Assembly (NCBI GenBank): GCA_021292105.1
Contig: CM037874.1
Location: 16,102,615 to 16,166,614 of the forward strand
Source of the DNA: Anadara kagoshimensis
Lineage: Eukaryota > Mollusca > Bivalvia > Arcoida > Arcidae
DNA length: 64,000 nucleotides
Direction of reading: 5' to 3'
The notes beneath the pieces are model-generated. The model searched no databases. It saw nothing but the letters and a program-made list of their open reading frames with translations, and was not told the origin of the DNA. Positions 10,246 through 25,900 of the stretch are shown one piece after another (within the stretch, counting starts at the first letter, position 1; the number at the start of each line of letters is the position of its first letter). A program made the position numbers and the translations under genes.

Positions 10246-13200
10246 AAACTTATCAAAGCATCAAAGAATTTACTTCTGTCCTCTGTTTTCATCTCCATAA
10301 CTGAAAAGTTTAATAAAAACAACAACCCGAGATTAGTCAATATCATTTCTTAAAATTACCATGCTACATCACAACTCCATAGATTCGAAATTTCCAGAGT
10401 TCAAGGTACAGGACCTTTTAATTTTACATTGAGGACCCTTGATATTAAAGCTAAGAAAGTCTGATGGACCTGTAATTCAATAATTACAAAGACCCCATTT
10501 TCTGATTATTCTCTGATAATATGATTGCCAGAGACGCCAACCCTCTCTTCTACCAGCTCATTTTTGTTGGTATTTTCAGTAATTTTGAGGAATGTGTCAG
10601 TAATAATGACATTTTGGGCCAATTTGTCATTTTTCTTAATGTTGGACCAGGACTTTCCATTACAAAACATAATTTTGAGCCAATGGAACTCACATGGCCC
10701 ACTAAGTCAGCACTTATCCGAATTTCAATGACTAGATGCAAATAAGAATATAACACTTCCCATTGAAGTACATTGTTTATTGAAAGGTTAACCTGTAAAA
10801 TGTTTCCTATCAGTACTTGTTCATATGACAGCTGGGTAGAATAGATTGGTGTGAGATTACAACCTCTTGCTCAGACATACCACCTGAGACTCAAACTCAT
10901 GATTTTTGAGTTCATACAGATATATTACTTCACCTGATGGTTGTTATGAATCATGAAAACACTAGTAATAGTAAATGTAACATATTTTTAAGTCATGTTT
11001 AAAGTTTTGACTTATTAAACACATCTGTGCACTAAGGACATAATTTGGATTAAATATATACATATTCAATCAAAACTTGAAAAATAACTTGAAAAAAATG
11101 AGAGAGAGAGAGAGAGAGGCGAGAGATGACTACATGAAACAGCTTGGTAAGTAGATAAAACATTATGACCTACAGTTTGAATTGATGTCACACAAAACTA
11201 ACAATTTGACGTTGGTGCTAGCAACATATATATGTTTGTACAAGACTTACCAAATGTATCAAAACAGTCATGTAAAGTTCTGGAGTTTGTGCTGCCAGCC
11301 GCTTGTTCAAATGCTTTGCCAAAGAAACTGAAATACAATATTGAATATATATTGAACACATCTTCATGCCAAATTGCAGATATAAAACCTTAATCGATTG
11401 GATAAAACTACATCAAGTGGCATTTGTTGGTAGGGCTCAATGTGACCTTCTTTAATCAAGTAGCGAGTGTTGCTCATTATCAAAATTTTTCAGGTGCCAA
11501 TCAAAAATTTAATCACCAAAAGTGAAATTTTTAAAGAAAATTAAAACAGATGTTTTTATTCATACAAACTAGTAAACGGTCAAAGCCAAATTTTGATGAC
11601 GGAAATTGCCAACTTATATCAAAGAAATGGCCGCAAAATCCAAATCTTAGTTGCTATTTTAGGTGTAACTTTGAGCTCTGGTTGGGGATGTGAATTTGGG
11701 TTAAACACACACATCTGCCCGAGATGGTGAGATACATGAAATCATACATGTTTGTACCAGTTTCTTATTTTAAAAATACACTTTTATTACATGCAGACAT
11801 GAAAACGACTTAGTTTCATAATTTCAAAAAAAAAAAAAAAAAAACAAAAAAAACCCACTGATTTTCATACAATACATTAACAGTCATTAAAGTAGTTATT
11901 AGCTACACTCACTTTTTCCTTTCATCATCCATTTGAAGGGGTGGTATTCCAATAACTAGTGTGGTTCCCTGTTCAGTATCTAGGGGGGTACCCAGAACTA
12001 GTGGCATACTCCTTGCTCTCTTATTACGACTCTACAATAAAATGCAAAAATCAAAATGAATCATTTTTAAGTGGTAGTAACCATCAAAGACAAACATACA
12101 GATCTATGTCTGAATCACAATCCAAAGGCAAAGTAAAACTGACAAGTTAAGTTAAACATGTGAACTTCAACCAGGGAAGTGAGGTCGGGTGCTCTGGAAG
12201 GGTAAGCACCTCCTGTAACCTTCACTCTAAGCTGAATTTCTTATTTTAGTACCAATACGGTTGTGATTGAACTATCGGGGGAAAAAATCAGAATGGATCA
12301 TTGAAAAATAGTCAATAGACAAGAACTGGTTGATCATCAATTAATCTGAAGTATTATTTTCTTCAAACATAGAGTGTATTTACATCACATAGCCTTTTAT
12401 ATATGGCTCATAGGAGGCTTATATTAACTTTTAGTTGTTGAAAATGCCTTGTGGTTCTTTACTGATGCTGCCATTTTGTAAGATTGCTTTCATAAGTTTC
12501 GTAGTGTTGAGTTGTATTTCCTTTTACGATTGGAACACCTTTTTTTGACAGCGGATACCCTGTGCGGGTAAATGAATCAAAATTTAAATCCATAATTGAA
12601 ATCATTATGACTTTAAAAACATTTTTTTTTATTATGGCTGATTATTGTTTCATTACTATACCACAAGATACAACATGTATATATATATATAGAGAGAGAG
12701 AGAGAGCAGTTATACTTAATTTTGATATGACTGTAGTGTTAGTAATATAACCTATGTTCTGGAAAAACCAAAAATACTTCTACATGTTATATGAGATCAC
12801 TAAATCATTTTAAAATACAATATAGGCACCTAGGTTGTCTTTATTGCATGGTTTAATATTCACTAGCCTCACTATCAACATGCAATAAAAATTGGTGGAC
12901 TTTGCCTATAGTAAGCTACATTAGAGTTTACAGAAAACATTCGGTCAAAATAATACAACATTGAAAACCAGGTTTACACACTCTATTTAAAAAATTTAAA
13001 AGTCCAATGGACCTGCAGCTATTTTTAATGATACTGCTTTTTCTATATGATAACATTATTGCACATGAACCTTTATTTGTTCATATTGGGTTTTCAACGC
13101 TATGTAGTGCTAAAAATAAAGGCAAAAGGTCCAAGACCTTCAATTACAAAGCATAATTTTGAACCCCTGCGTTAAACAGACTAAATGATAATTACCATGG

Positions 13201-16200
13201 CACAGTGTGCCTCTAATGTGTATCTTGCTAATCTCATCAGACACTGTGGTTTGGAAAAATATTTTACATCATGTGTTCCCTGAAAACAAAATCTAAGGTG
13301 ATTAATACACAGCATGAAGAAGACAATTATTTGTTTGTTTTGAAATACTGAAAACACTTTTACAAATTTTAGTTGGCTATAAAATGATTAACTGAATGTG
13401 GTTTTATGTCCTAGTAAAATATCTTTCAGTTATATTGAGACATCACCAGTTATAGTTGAAGTTGCAGAAATCTTTACCTTTGCAGTGTGCTTGAGGCAAT
13501 GTGCAGGAAGGGTTTTTTTAACAGCCAGGTCTGCAGTGACACAGGGCATCAGTTTTTAAGGTCTCTTCTGAAGAATGCCATGCCAAGTAATGGGTGCTTT
13601 GTACTTGCCACAAGTAGATGTAGCATAGCACTAGAAAGAGATGTAATTTTATTTTTTATGTTATTTTTTACCCCAATTTTGGCATTACATTTGACAATTT
13701 AATTAGAATCAAGGATGACACCTGACAAATCATCTTCTTGTCACTAGGACAGACAGGTCAAAGTGGAATTGTTTGCGATCGTTTTTGCAACTCATTGTTA
13801 TCTGAAGTACACAACAACAGTATACAAGACCTCAGCTCAGGTTTTATCTTGATGTCACAGGAATTTTGCGGACTTTGTCCTGAGTATGAACAAAATTCTG
13901 CTCGTCACAAGGCTGTTTCAAATCGGACAGGAAGTGAGCATGAATGCTATATCTGAAGTCTGCAGTAAGAGGTAGATGTTGTTCTTACCTCCTGTACAAA
14001 GGCATAAAGAAAAGGACCAGCCGATATAACCTGATGCATGTCTAAAAATGTCTGAACTTGTGTCACTATTGCCTGCAATTGTTTCTTTGCTGTTTCTAAG
14101 CCTTTATCCATAGCACTTGTATTAACTCTGTAAAGAAAAAGAAAAACATATCTTTAATTGTAAATTAAAACATCTTAACATGTTAATGAGGAATCCCAGT
14201 CCTCAGTAAAGACTTTTATTTCTAAATGTGAAGTGCTGGTCAGGGTTTGAACCCACATACGGAGCAATCATTCTACCAACTAAGCTATCATTAGTGGTCT
14301 GTCTTTCATTATAATACCAGTTGATAGTATTGTTACCTAACTTTGCAACCACCTATTACCACAGTGCGAAAGTTAGTTCTTTTTATGTTTTTCCTTATAA
14401 ATCGATCTAGATTTATCACCAAACCCCATTATAACACCAGCGTATGACTTAACAAATGGTTTTACTGTATGTGTATACAAGTATATAACGTGTACTTTCT
14501 TTTGTCAAACTGTGCCAACGCAAATTTTAACAACATCCACCTTTTTCGAAGTTTAATTTTTTATTTAAATGCAATTTTGATTTGCATACATAAGTCACTG
14601 GACATACCTTTGTAAAATATCTTGAGCATTTAAAAAGTTATCTGTTGGTGTTTTTCCTTTGTCCTGAAATAGAGAACATAAAATCATGTTCCATTAAACT
14701 CATTAAAACCCTATGTTTTCATTCCTGGTAGCCAAAATCGTCATTGGCTACTAATCTCTGAGGAATTCTTTCAAAAAGTAAACTATTTTAGCAAATTTGT
14801 GGAAAAATACTTTAAAAAGGAATATATTTTCACAAATTTAGAAAATTTGGCTACTAATTATTTTAAATTTATGGAAACCTAGAAAACCTTATATCAAATA
14901 TTGTAAGTGACAGGAACTTGAAACTTTGTCCAATTCACATGTAGATCATAATGGAATTTTCTATTAAAAAAATGAACATTATTAGCAACCAAGCTGTGTA
15001 TTAACCTGTTAACATTTAAACACAAGATACCCCATCTAATTTTTTTTAATAATTTTCATTACAAACCAAACTTTGTTTTAAATTTAAGACCTAAAGCATA
15101 CATTCCATATGTCCTCAATTTTGACCTTTTTAAAACCTGTCCAGCTCAAACACAGAAAATCACAATACTTTTACCCTGTCAGGAATTTAAAAAACCCACC
15201 ATTTTCGAAAAAGTTCATGGTCTTTTAAAAAAATGCATGTTACATGGTAAAATTTCTTCAAAAAGATCGTTTTTGCAATATATATGCATCACAAAATTAC
15301 AAACTTTTAAAGTTTTTTTATACAATTTATAGCTTTATATTTACAATATGACTGTATCTCTCTTCGATGAAACATACAGAAGCAATTATATTGCAATTCC
15401 CGTTGAAAGACAATAGGGGTCATGACCCTTGATGTGTATCAATAATCCCGCAATATTATGTCATGTCCTGCACAGGAGGTCACGTGATCATGTGAGAAAC
15501 GCCGATCTCGCATGGCTAAAAACCCTATATCTCACGAGCAGATATGGAAAAAATAGCGCCAAGGTACAACATATTTATTGAAAGAAAGAATTGTAAATAT
15601 AAGAAATGACATTTCTGCTCATGGTATTTCAAGGGGTAATGAAAGATAGTTTGGCACATGCCAACTTCATCAAATTTGGTACATGCCACACTATCTTTCA
15701 CTACCCCTTGAAATACCATGATCAGAATGTCATTTCTTAAGTAATGTCTACTTGATATAGTCATAGTCGAAACAAAAATAGAATTCCTGGGTCCCCCGCC
15801 GGTCAAGCAGTATACTAGTATACTGTATATGAAATTGCAATATTTTCATACATTCAGGGTTGTTCCAGAATTAAATGTGTGGGGAGGTCGGGAGGAACAT
15901 TTTTTTTACCCCCACCACTCATTTTTTTTTCTTTTCTATTTTTCCTGTCGCAAATATATCCAAAATACTACAATCTAAAATCAAACAAATACATATTAAC
16001 ATATATAACTTTATCTAAAATGTACCAGACAATATCACTGTACAGTTTTTGTTTAAAAATCATATTCTGGTTTACATACTGTATAAAATCACATACCTTA
16101 TTGCAGAGATATACATGTAAGAAAATGGTCAGAATAGGGGACAGGAAAAACACAAGATGATGCCCCGTCATCTGTTGTCAATATCTGGTCAAGATTGTTC

Positions 16201-19200
16201 CCATGTGGTCAAGTCCAATAACTCCAACAAAAAGTATCGACCAAGGCTGATTTACGAACTTGACCAAGGTATTTAGTATAAACATTTGGTATAAATTTCA
16301 TGAAAATTTGTAGGCATGAGAGCGCTTACAAGGTCAATTTTTGGATAAAACAGAGTCATTATTGTGGTCAAAGTCCCATAACTCCAACAAAAATATCGAC
16401 CAAGGCTGATTAGTGGTATGAACATTTGATATAAATATATCAATCTTTGGATAAAACGGAGTCATTATTGTGGTCAAAGTCCCATGGAGTTATGGGACTT
16501 TGACCACAATAATGACTCCATTTTATCCAAAAATTGACCTTGTAAGCGCTCTCATGCCTACAGATTTTGACGGATTAACATGAAATTTATATCAAATGTT
16601 CATATCACTAATATCTTGGTCAAGTTCGAAAATCAGCCTTGGTCAATACTTTTTGTTGGAGTTGTGGGACTTTGACCACAATAACGACTCCGTTTTATCC
16701 AAATATTGACATTGTAAGCGCTCTAATGCCTACAATTTTTGACAGATTTTCATGAAATTTATACCAAATGTTTATACTACTAATACCTTGGTCAAGTTCG
16801 TAAATCAGCCTTGGTCGATACTTTTTGTTGGAGTTATGGGACTTTAACCACAATAATGACTCTGTTTTATCCAAAAATTGACATTGTTAGCACTCTCATG
16901 CCTACAAATTTTGATGGATTTACATGAAATTTATACCAGAATATGAAACTTGAATATGATTTTTAAACAAAAACTGTACAGTGATATTGTCTTGTGCATT
17001 TTAGATAAAGTTATATATGTTAATAGGTATTTGTTTGATTTTAGATTGTAGTATTTTGGATATATTTGCGACAGGAAAAATAGAAGAAAAAAAAGATGAG
17101 TGGTGGGGGTAAAAAAATGTTCCTCCAGACCTCCCCACACATTTAATTCTGGAACAGCCCTAAAGGTTTGAAAATATTGCAATTTCATATACAGTATACT
17201 AGTATACTGCTTGACTGGCGGGGGACCCAGGAATTCTATTCTTGTTGAGTAATGTCATGTATGCTAAAACCCCTACCACTAACAAAATTAGCACTTACAA
17301 TAGCTTCCAGTATTGAAACACATGACAATGTAACATCCATTGCACATAATTTATTTTTATAACCATACTGAGCTGAAAATGAGGGAACTATCACATCCTG
17401 TGCTACCAGCCTACAAAGGAAAGAAAAAGAATTTCAGCTGATATATATACTGCACGTGATTTTACATACAATAAACTAGAGCTGTCTTTTACGTGGACAA
17501 ATACCCAGTCCCCAAAATTACAGAGTTATTTTTATAATTTGACCTTGTGACCTTGACAGTTGATGACCTTTGCACCTAAATTTGGTATGTGATGCATTGT
17601 CAAGTTTGATTAAAATCCATCCAAAATTTATCCAAGAGTGGACACAATATTAGCATGGATGGCTAGACTGACAGTTGGATGGACAAACTGACAGACAGGG
17701 TGATTTCTATAAACACCCTAATCTTCATTTGCAGGGATATAAAAACATCCTACATGTAGACAGTAAAGTGGTGAGAAAAAGAAGAGTTTGTTGAAAGTCA
17801 ATAAACAGAAAAGCCTTGTTAGATCATCCCTAATAACTTTGCCACCTGGCTTATTACCACAGCATTTTATTACCCAAAGATCATCCCTTTTATATTTTTT
17901 TCTTTATACATCTCCTCCCTTGATTTATCAACAAATCCTTTAAAAACATCATAATTTGATTTAAAAAAAAGGTGGCAATGAATCAAGGTTTTACTGCTAT
18001 AATTTTCATCTTTTCAACAACTAGTAATTTTGATTGGTGATAAGATATCCCAAACACCTGACTGAGTATCCCATATGCTTCAGAGATCTTACGTGTATGT
18101 ATAAATTTAACTCTGTTTCTACTCCTGGTGGCCAAAATCACCAATGGCTACCGATTCTTTAAAAAAGAACCTATTTTTGCTAATTTGTGGGAAAAATACT
18201 TTAAAAGGACGACATTTTCAACAATTTTGGAAATTTGGTTATGAATAATTTTAGATTGGTGGAAATGTAGCTAACTTACCCATATTTCTCCATATGAGAT
18301 TGTATCAGTGGTTTGATATCAGCTCTTAGACTAGAATCCATAGAGGCAAACTTCTGTTTACATTGTGTTAGAGGTAATCTGAAATGTATAAAACATAAGG
18401 CAATAAGATGTTTCAGACTCCTCCATCTCGAAGAAAATGCCAAAAGTCCAACCTGCCTTAAAGACCATCTCTATATAAAGACCACCTGCTGATAAAGGCC
18501 AGTAGAATTATATCTCAATTGTTCTGTATTCATATTATTTGAACCTGTATATAAAGGTCACCTGCCCTTTAAGGTCAATTTTACTGATTCCCTTTGGTGG
18601 CCTTTATAGACAGGTGTGACTGTATAACTTATCACAAGGGTCTCCTATAGACCAGAAGACAACAAAGCTTTTTGAGTTAAATAATTAGTGAATCAGTTTG
18701 GCCTATGTCAGAATGTTAGTCCACTTGCTAAAGGTCTAATGGCTTTCTCTATGTAGTCTGCTTTTATCCACCATCCAAGAACTGACTACCTAGATAAATG
18801 AAAGAATCTTGACTGAGGTTGTTTTATTTTTCTATCCCAAATTGATATTAGAAAATACTGAATTTTAAGATATAGCCTGTAATATTATTTTGTCATTAGA
18901 ATTTGGAATAAATCCAGAGTTGTTAGGTATCTTATAATAACTTTTAACCTTGTTTAATGAAAATTGAGAGAAATTCTTACCCCATTTCTGCTAAAAACTC
19001 ATGTAGTCTTTTCTGTCCTTTAAGCGTCCAGACTTTAAATTTACAAGATAAACTAACAGTGTGACAAATACTCTCAAACAGTGACCAGTGTCTGTATAAG
19101 GCTAACTGTAACTCCTCATCAAACGCTAACTTCAAACAGTTTATAGATATGATGTTATCATCATCTCCTCTGAAAATTAAGAATCACTTACAATTATAAG

Positions 19201-22054
19201 AGTCTGAAAGATAAAGTACTGTATAGTGATGTCCCATTGGACAAAATTTAATGAGTGATAATCGATTATTAGGATCCCTGGTCTGGCAACATTGGTATCA
19301 CATATTGGGAATTTTTTCACATTCTTTTTTGGTGATTTATAACACAAAATTGCAGGTAAAATTTTTGATATTTGATATTTTCATGAGGAATCAAAGGAAC
19401 TGACAATGGCTGATGAAACAGAGCTAATATAAGTCATAAATATATAAAGACTATGAGCATTCAATAAATGTATTCAACTTTAATAAACTAATTAGAGAAA
19501 ACTTCACTGACAGGAAGACCATGTTCATCGAAAAAAAATTTCATTTACTTGGAACTATATACTGAATATTGTCCGCACTTGGACAGTTTTGGCAGCTTTT
19601 GTATTAAGTTTTATTACAGTATTTAAACAAAAATTTGAAATGTTTTAGAGAACCAGTACGAAAGACAAATATAATGGAACAGACAGTTGCTGTACAGATG
19701 CACACACTAAAATTAATAGCCGTGTTTCCATGAAAGTGGTGACAATAAACGTTTACCTGTGATTGTGTCTAGATACATGTGATTGTAAAGCCATTACATC
19801 ATCTATATATTTATCTCTAGGTGTTTTATAATGTATATACTGGTCTGTGACTCCTAATATAGCTAACCTGAAAATCAAAATAAAACATGATTAAGTAGAA
19901 TTAGAGCAGATATAAGCTGATCTGAATTTACATCACAAAAATAAACAATCAAATTCAGTGAATTAGGAACCCCCATCAGGTTCTTTTTTGTGTGCCATTT
20001 GCACTTATGTTCAAAGGGCAATAACTCCCAGGAAAATGAGCAAACTAGCTCTGGTTAACAATATCAATCTATCAATGTTGATGCTTTGCACCAAGTTTCA
20101 TGAAATAGTGCCTCAATAGTTTTGGGAAAATTTGTGTGTAAGGAATTCCGTACTGATGAAAGAACGACAGAAACTTGGAATTTAATAACCCCCTCTTTCT
20201 TCGAAAGGCGGAATGCCATTGAAAAATATACACCAAATTGACCTCAACAGGGAAATCTCAAACCATGTGCATGATCAAAATATAAACAACCAATGGCACA
20301 TTTACTCTACTCAAAAATTAAACACTATATGTGTCCCACCTCACTTTGTTTGGTGGAAATTCTTGTAGTTTACAGAAAAGGCGCTCTTGGGGTTCTTGTT
20401 GCCAGACCAAAAAAAAAAAACAAAACAAAACAAGGTGTTCAGAGAACACTATCCCCCCACAGTGGTGAACATTAGTAAATTCAATACAAACTGAAACTAA
20501 AGCATAGATACACTATATTAGATAAACTAAAAACATCAGTGCTCCAGATAATTTTTGAGGAACAATTCTTCATGAAGCACACATTTTTGTTGCAATGCTT
20601 AATATGGTTAAATCAATACTGAAAATCATCAATATTTTTTTTGAATAAGAATTATGTTTGGTTTCAAGTATTCTATATCTTGTTGATTTTTATTTTATTT
20701 GACTCGTTCTGCAAGGATAAATCATTAAAGCACTTCTCTAATTTACTGTAAATGTGGCAATTTTTGTGTGATGGAAATTTTTTGCTAATTTCACAAATTG
20801 AAAGAAAAATCGCAAATATTACAAATTACGGAATGTCAATTTTATCGCGACTGCTTACATAAGTTTGATTCACAAACTTTAACATCAACAACTGATGTTT
20901 TGTTTCCTAAATTTTGCATTTATGCTTCTCTGTTCACATCGAGAATTAGCTATTATTAACCATAAACAGAATGTGTCGGCGCTTTCACTTGGATGTGCGC
21001 TATTTTAAAGAAGAACAGGAGACATGTAAATAATTATCTACCTTTTACATACCTAAACTACTATTTAGTATATAATGTCATTGTCCTACTATATATAATT
21101 TGAGTTTGTCTCGCTTGACCATCAGGATGATTTACCATAAATAATAAAATACGCACAAAGTGACATTCTAATTCTTAACAAGCTTTTAGTTTTGCGTTCC
21201 AAGATGCATGGATTTTTAATTTAATGCATTTTTCTCAAAAAGATTTGCGTAATTACGCAATTACGCGCTCTATCTGGAGCACTGAACATTACAGAAAAAC
21301 CGGTTATATATTTTAGCCACCATGCAAAATTGGTACATAAATAAGGCTATAATGTGCAATTATAGATTTTAGCGATTTATAGTAATGGTGGCCATCTTGG
21401 ATATGCTATAAGGCTGTTGAGCTATCCCATACCACCCACCGCCACAATAAATCAACAGACCAAGTTTCAGCTCAATTGGATGACTGATTTTCTTTTAAAT
21501 GCATGGAAACCAAATTATTCATGAACACATACAAAATCAACAAAATCAGTACATAAATAAGGCTAGAATGCGCATTTATAGGTTTTTGCTATTTATAGTA
21601 ACAGTGACCATCTTGGATATGCAATAAGGTTGTCAAGCAATTCCACACCACTAACCACCACAATAAATCAACTGACCAAGTTTCAGCTCAATCCGATGTA
21701 CGGGTTTTCTTGTAAATGCACAGAAACCATAAATCAGGTGAAAAAGTCTATTTTTAGTAATGGCGGCCATCTTGAATGCAGGATTACGCTGTCGAGCAAT
21801 CCCACACCACTCACCATCATAAATCAACTGACCAAGTTTCAGCTCAATCAGATGTACGGTTTTCTTTCAAATGCACGGAAACCATGAATTTGGTAATAAA
21901 GTCTATTTTTAGTAACAACGGCCATCTTTGATGCACGATTACGCTGTTGAGCAATTCGACACCACTTATCACCATAACAAATCAACTGACCAAGTTTTAG
22001 CTCAATCGGATGTAGGTTCTCTTTTAAATGCATGGAATCCAATTGGGACAGACC

Positions 22055-22098
<44 letters not shown>

Positions 22099-22930
22099 GA
22101 CAGGGGTATTACTATATTCCCCCTCACCACTGGTGGCGGGGGGATAATTATTTTCGAAAAAAATTCACTTTTTTTTATATTTCTAGAAATGTATTTTGCA
22201 AAGTGAATATTTTGTAATATCATGTTGCGACCTCCTCAAATAAAAATTTAAAATCTACATCCTTTATTTCTATAGAAGGATTAAATATTCTAGAAGACAT
22301 ACATGTAGCTTGAAAATAATTAACATGTAAAAATATTTTGTCAAAGTTACTTACCATAATAGATCGTTTGTATCTTTTGACATTTTCCAGGCTAACTCAA
22401 ACATAATTAATGCTGCCTAAAAGGAATAAAAGAATGAAAAATACAATATTGCTATTTCTCCATGCTGAGAGTTAAATCAATAAAATGAATACTAGTGATG
22501 AAACAATCATTGACCAAGATGAATAAATTGTCACCAAAATCATATGCATCAATTCACAGCCATACAATTCAATTATCTGCAAACTAGGTACACTGGCTTG
22601 AAAAAGTGTTTGTGTAGTAGTAATATACTTTTTATAATAATTCAAAAAATGAAATAAAAAATAAGATAAATAAATGGATTGCAATGAGAGAGAGAGAGAG
22701 AGAGAGAGAGAGGATCAATGGTGTTTTATGCCCCATTCCAGACTTTTTCTCTTAAATCAAAACAGTTTATTAAATAGTGAGGGAAACAAGAGTGTCCAAA
22801 GAAAACCTACTATTCTTGGCAAGCGATAAGACAAACTTTCTCATACTAGGATCTGGCTAATTGGAACTTGGGCAGTGACAGACACTGTAATCTGTAATTG
22901 CAAGCTTTAGACCACTCAGCCACCCAGACA

Positions 22931-22983
<53 letters not shown>

Positions 22984-25900
22984 TTTGACTTACTGATGTT
23001 CCATAAGTTGTGAATTGCTCATAATCAAATATAAACTTTGTTCTAAAATATATGTAAATTGACAAACATTTCAGTAGAATAAAATTTGAGAATATTTCAT
23101 TTTAAATAATTTTAATTTATGTATTTAAATCACATTTAATAAATAAGTGACATGAAATTTAAAAAAAAAAGTGAAATAAGTATTTGGTTTTTATATTGTT
23201 AACAGTTGTGGTTTGATTCCAGTATAAGAAATGATAGCCAGTCCAACAATCAAAGATTGTTAACTTTTGGAAGGATAGGAGACTAGAAAATGTTGAAATC
23301 ATCAAGGTAAGAACTGGTTGAAAAAATTTATTTATTCAAACAATGTTGTATTTCCGAAGTTTCTACATAGTATGGCCTTTATTCAAAGGAGACTTTGTCA
23401 GCCACCTACTACCCTGAACAGATAGAGAATTTTTTTAATTTTTCTTTTTCCTAAAAGAATTAAAGTACAACCATATTTTAATGTCCCTTGATGACTCTGT
23501 TACCTCGCTCATTTCCACAATACATGTATTTTAAAGTTCTAAAATTTATTTTTTGTTTTTCTGTATTTATTTAATGTCAAACCCCTTAGTAACACTTAAA
23601 TTTCTTGAAACAAATGTTGGCAATAATTGAGGTTATACGGTATGTCAAAACAACTACCATTTTGTAAAAAGATCTACTCAATGATTTGCCCTACCTTTTT
23701 TCTTCCCATAAACGTCTTTCTCTTCTTTTATCTATAGCTTCATCATCGAATCTTTTCCGTTTTGTTGATCTTTCTGAACCATCACTGTCATTACCAGAAT
23801 CTTCATCAGACTACGAAACCAAAACACCCAAAAGTTATAACTGAAACGGGTACCAAATGTTCCCCAACTGGGAAATCTTATGTTTTTCTAACCATGTGCA
23901 TGATCACAATATGAGTAATCAATGATGCGTCTACTCTCCCAAGATTGTTGCAGTAAAGTTTCATAAAGATTGATTTCATAGTGGCAGACAAAATGTTGGC
24001 AGAAGAAACACTTCGTCTCCGACCACTGCGGTAGCTCAGTTGATAGAGTGCTCGCTCCGTAAGTGGGAGGTCGTCTGACTCAAGACTTGAAAGTGGGTAG
24101 TGACTGTTCTTTCGCCAAGCACTCGGCATTACGAAATGAAAGTTCAGTTCTTTCGGATGGGAATTTAAAATAAACGAGGTCCCGTGTCATGGTTGGCTTG
24201 GCACGCTAAAGAACCCTGTGGTATAATGCCATCAGCGCAACGCACAGGCAAAATTTCTGCACCTTCGCCTAAAGCTGGCGACGTCTCAATATAAGTGAAA
24301 TATTCTTGACTGGGACATTAAACACCATTACTCACTCACTCGCTCACTTCGTCTCCGACTTAATTTGAGGGATATAAGTGGAGAATAACAATGATGCATC
24401 ATGCTTTAGATGTAGATTCATTAACTCAGAAAAACTGATATTTTACCATTATATTGTGACTGTATCATACAGTCTTTAACATACTGGTCAGTGGTTCTCA
24501 GGTGAATTACATTTTACCTTTTAATTCACTTTGAACAAGCAGACTTTGTCAGGTTCAAGTGGCGAGAAAAAAGTCTTAAGACTGACACCACGTCAAATAT
24601 GATAACAAGAAATGTGTCTGATCATTTCAATAATCCTGGGTTGATTAGTTTCCAAGAGGATAATGCAGAAGAGTATTGTAGATATAAATACTGCGAAAAT
24701 AAAATCTAAATCCCAATAGAAAACACACATTTCTTTTTTCTCATATTCGATCAATGCCTTTTTTATTATTCTATTTGTCATAAACTCTGGACTTGATTCA
24801 AGAAACTGTCAACTTGGGCTCATTTGAAAACATTTGTACCCCTGAAGGTTTCTTAAACAACATAAGACGTCTGAGGTACCTTGGATATAACAGACATCAA
24901 CATAACAGCATAAGTTTCTTTTGTTTGAATGCTGTTGGAACCTGTCCTTTTTCGGTGGTTTTTCTTGGAATATTAAACATCCAGACAACTACAAGTCATC
25001 TGACCAGCACTGATTACAGCTCAACCCAGGATGTTGATAGTGGTTGGGTGGTCTAAATTGTTGGCTTATAGAATGACCAAACTCATCTGACCACCTACTA
25101 CATTTTCATCCCACTTAGGAAAATTCCCTGTATGAGTTTAGGGGTATTTTCTCTGTCCTATTCAATATCTAGTAATTTATCTGGCAACCTATTCTGAAAC
25201 TTTTTAACCTAAGCAGTATTAGATTTTTAGCCAGGTTTGGATATTTTAACATTAGTTAGTCTAAGTGCTTACTGATTGACACTAGCTAATGGTTAATAGC
25301 TAACTGGGGCTATACTAATTTTCTCATTAGAAACAGTTACGATGTACGTATATATACATGTTCGGAAAGGCCGACTTACCATTTGGTGACCTGCAATCAT
25401 TTTTGCTTGCAATTTTAGTATATCAATAGCAAATACGATTGAAATACTGGCAAGTTGGAGCCATGTTGGATAGATGAATAGCTTTTCAAATATCTACTGG
25501 AAAGTAACTATCCAACAGAAACTAGAACTGTCTCTTGAGAGCCAAATAACCCCCCTCTCTAAATTTTATGTTTTCCCACGACCTTGACCTTTTCAATATG
25601 ATCTTTGGACCATAAAGATTATTCATGAGCCGTCCAAAGCACTGATAAGATATGGCCCAGACATGATTTTACCCAGGCAGGCAGACAGACATATCCCTTC
25701 AATCTAGTTTGCTAGGGGTATAATTACCAGGAAAAAATAACTATCTATCAACAATAATACAACAGGACACCATAATTTTTTTTCAACACTACTATACCTC
25801 ATCCTCTCTGAACAAGTCATCGTAATCTGGTAAATTATCAAACTCATCTTCTTTCATTAACAGTTTAACTTGTACAGCATTGAAAATGTTGTGTACATCT

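Noticed and set aside
24023-24110. tRNA gene
   Set aside because: It has a good A-box-like start, but the sequence runs into a SINE body with a target-site duplication and does not form a full cloverleaf.
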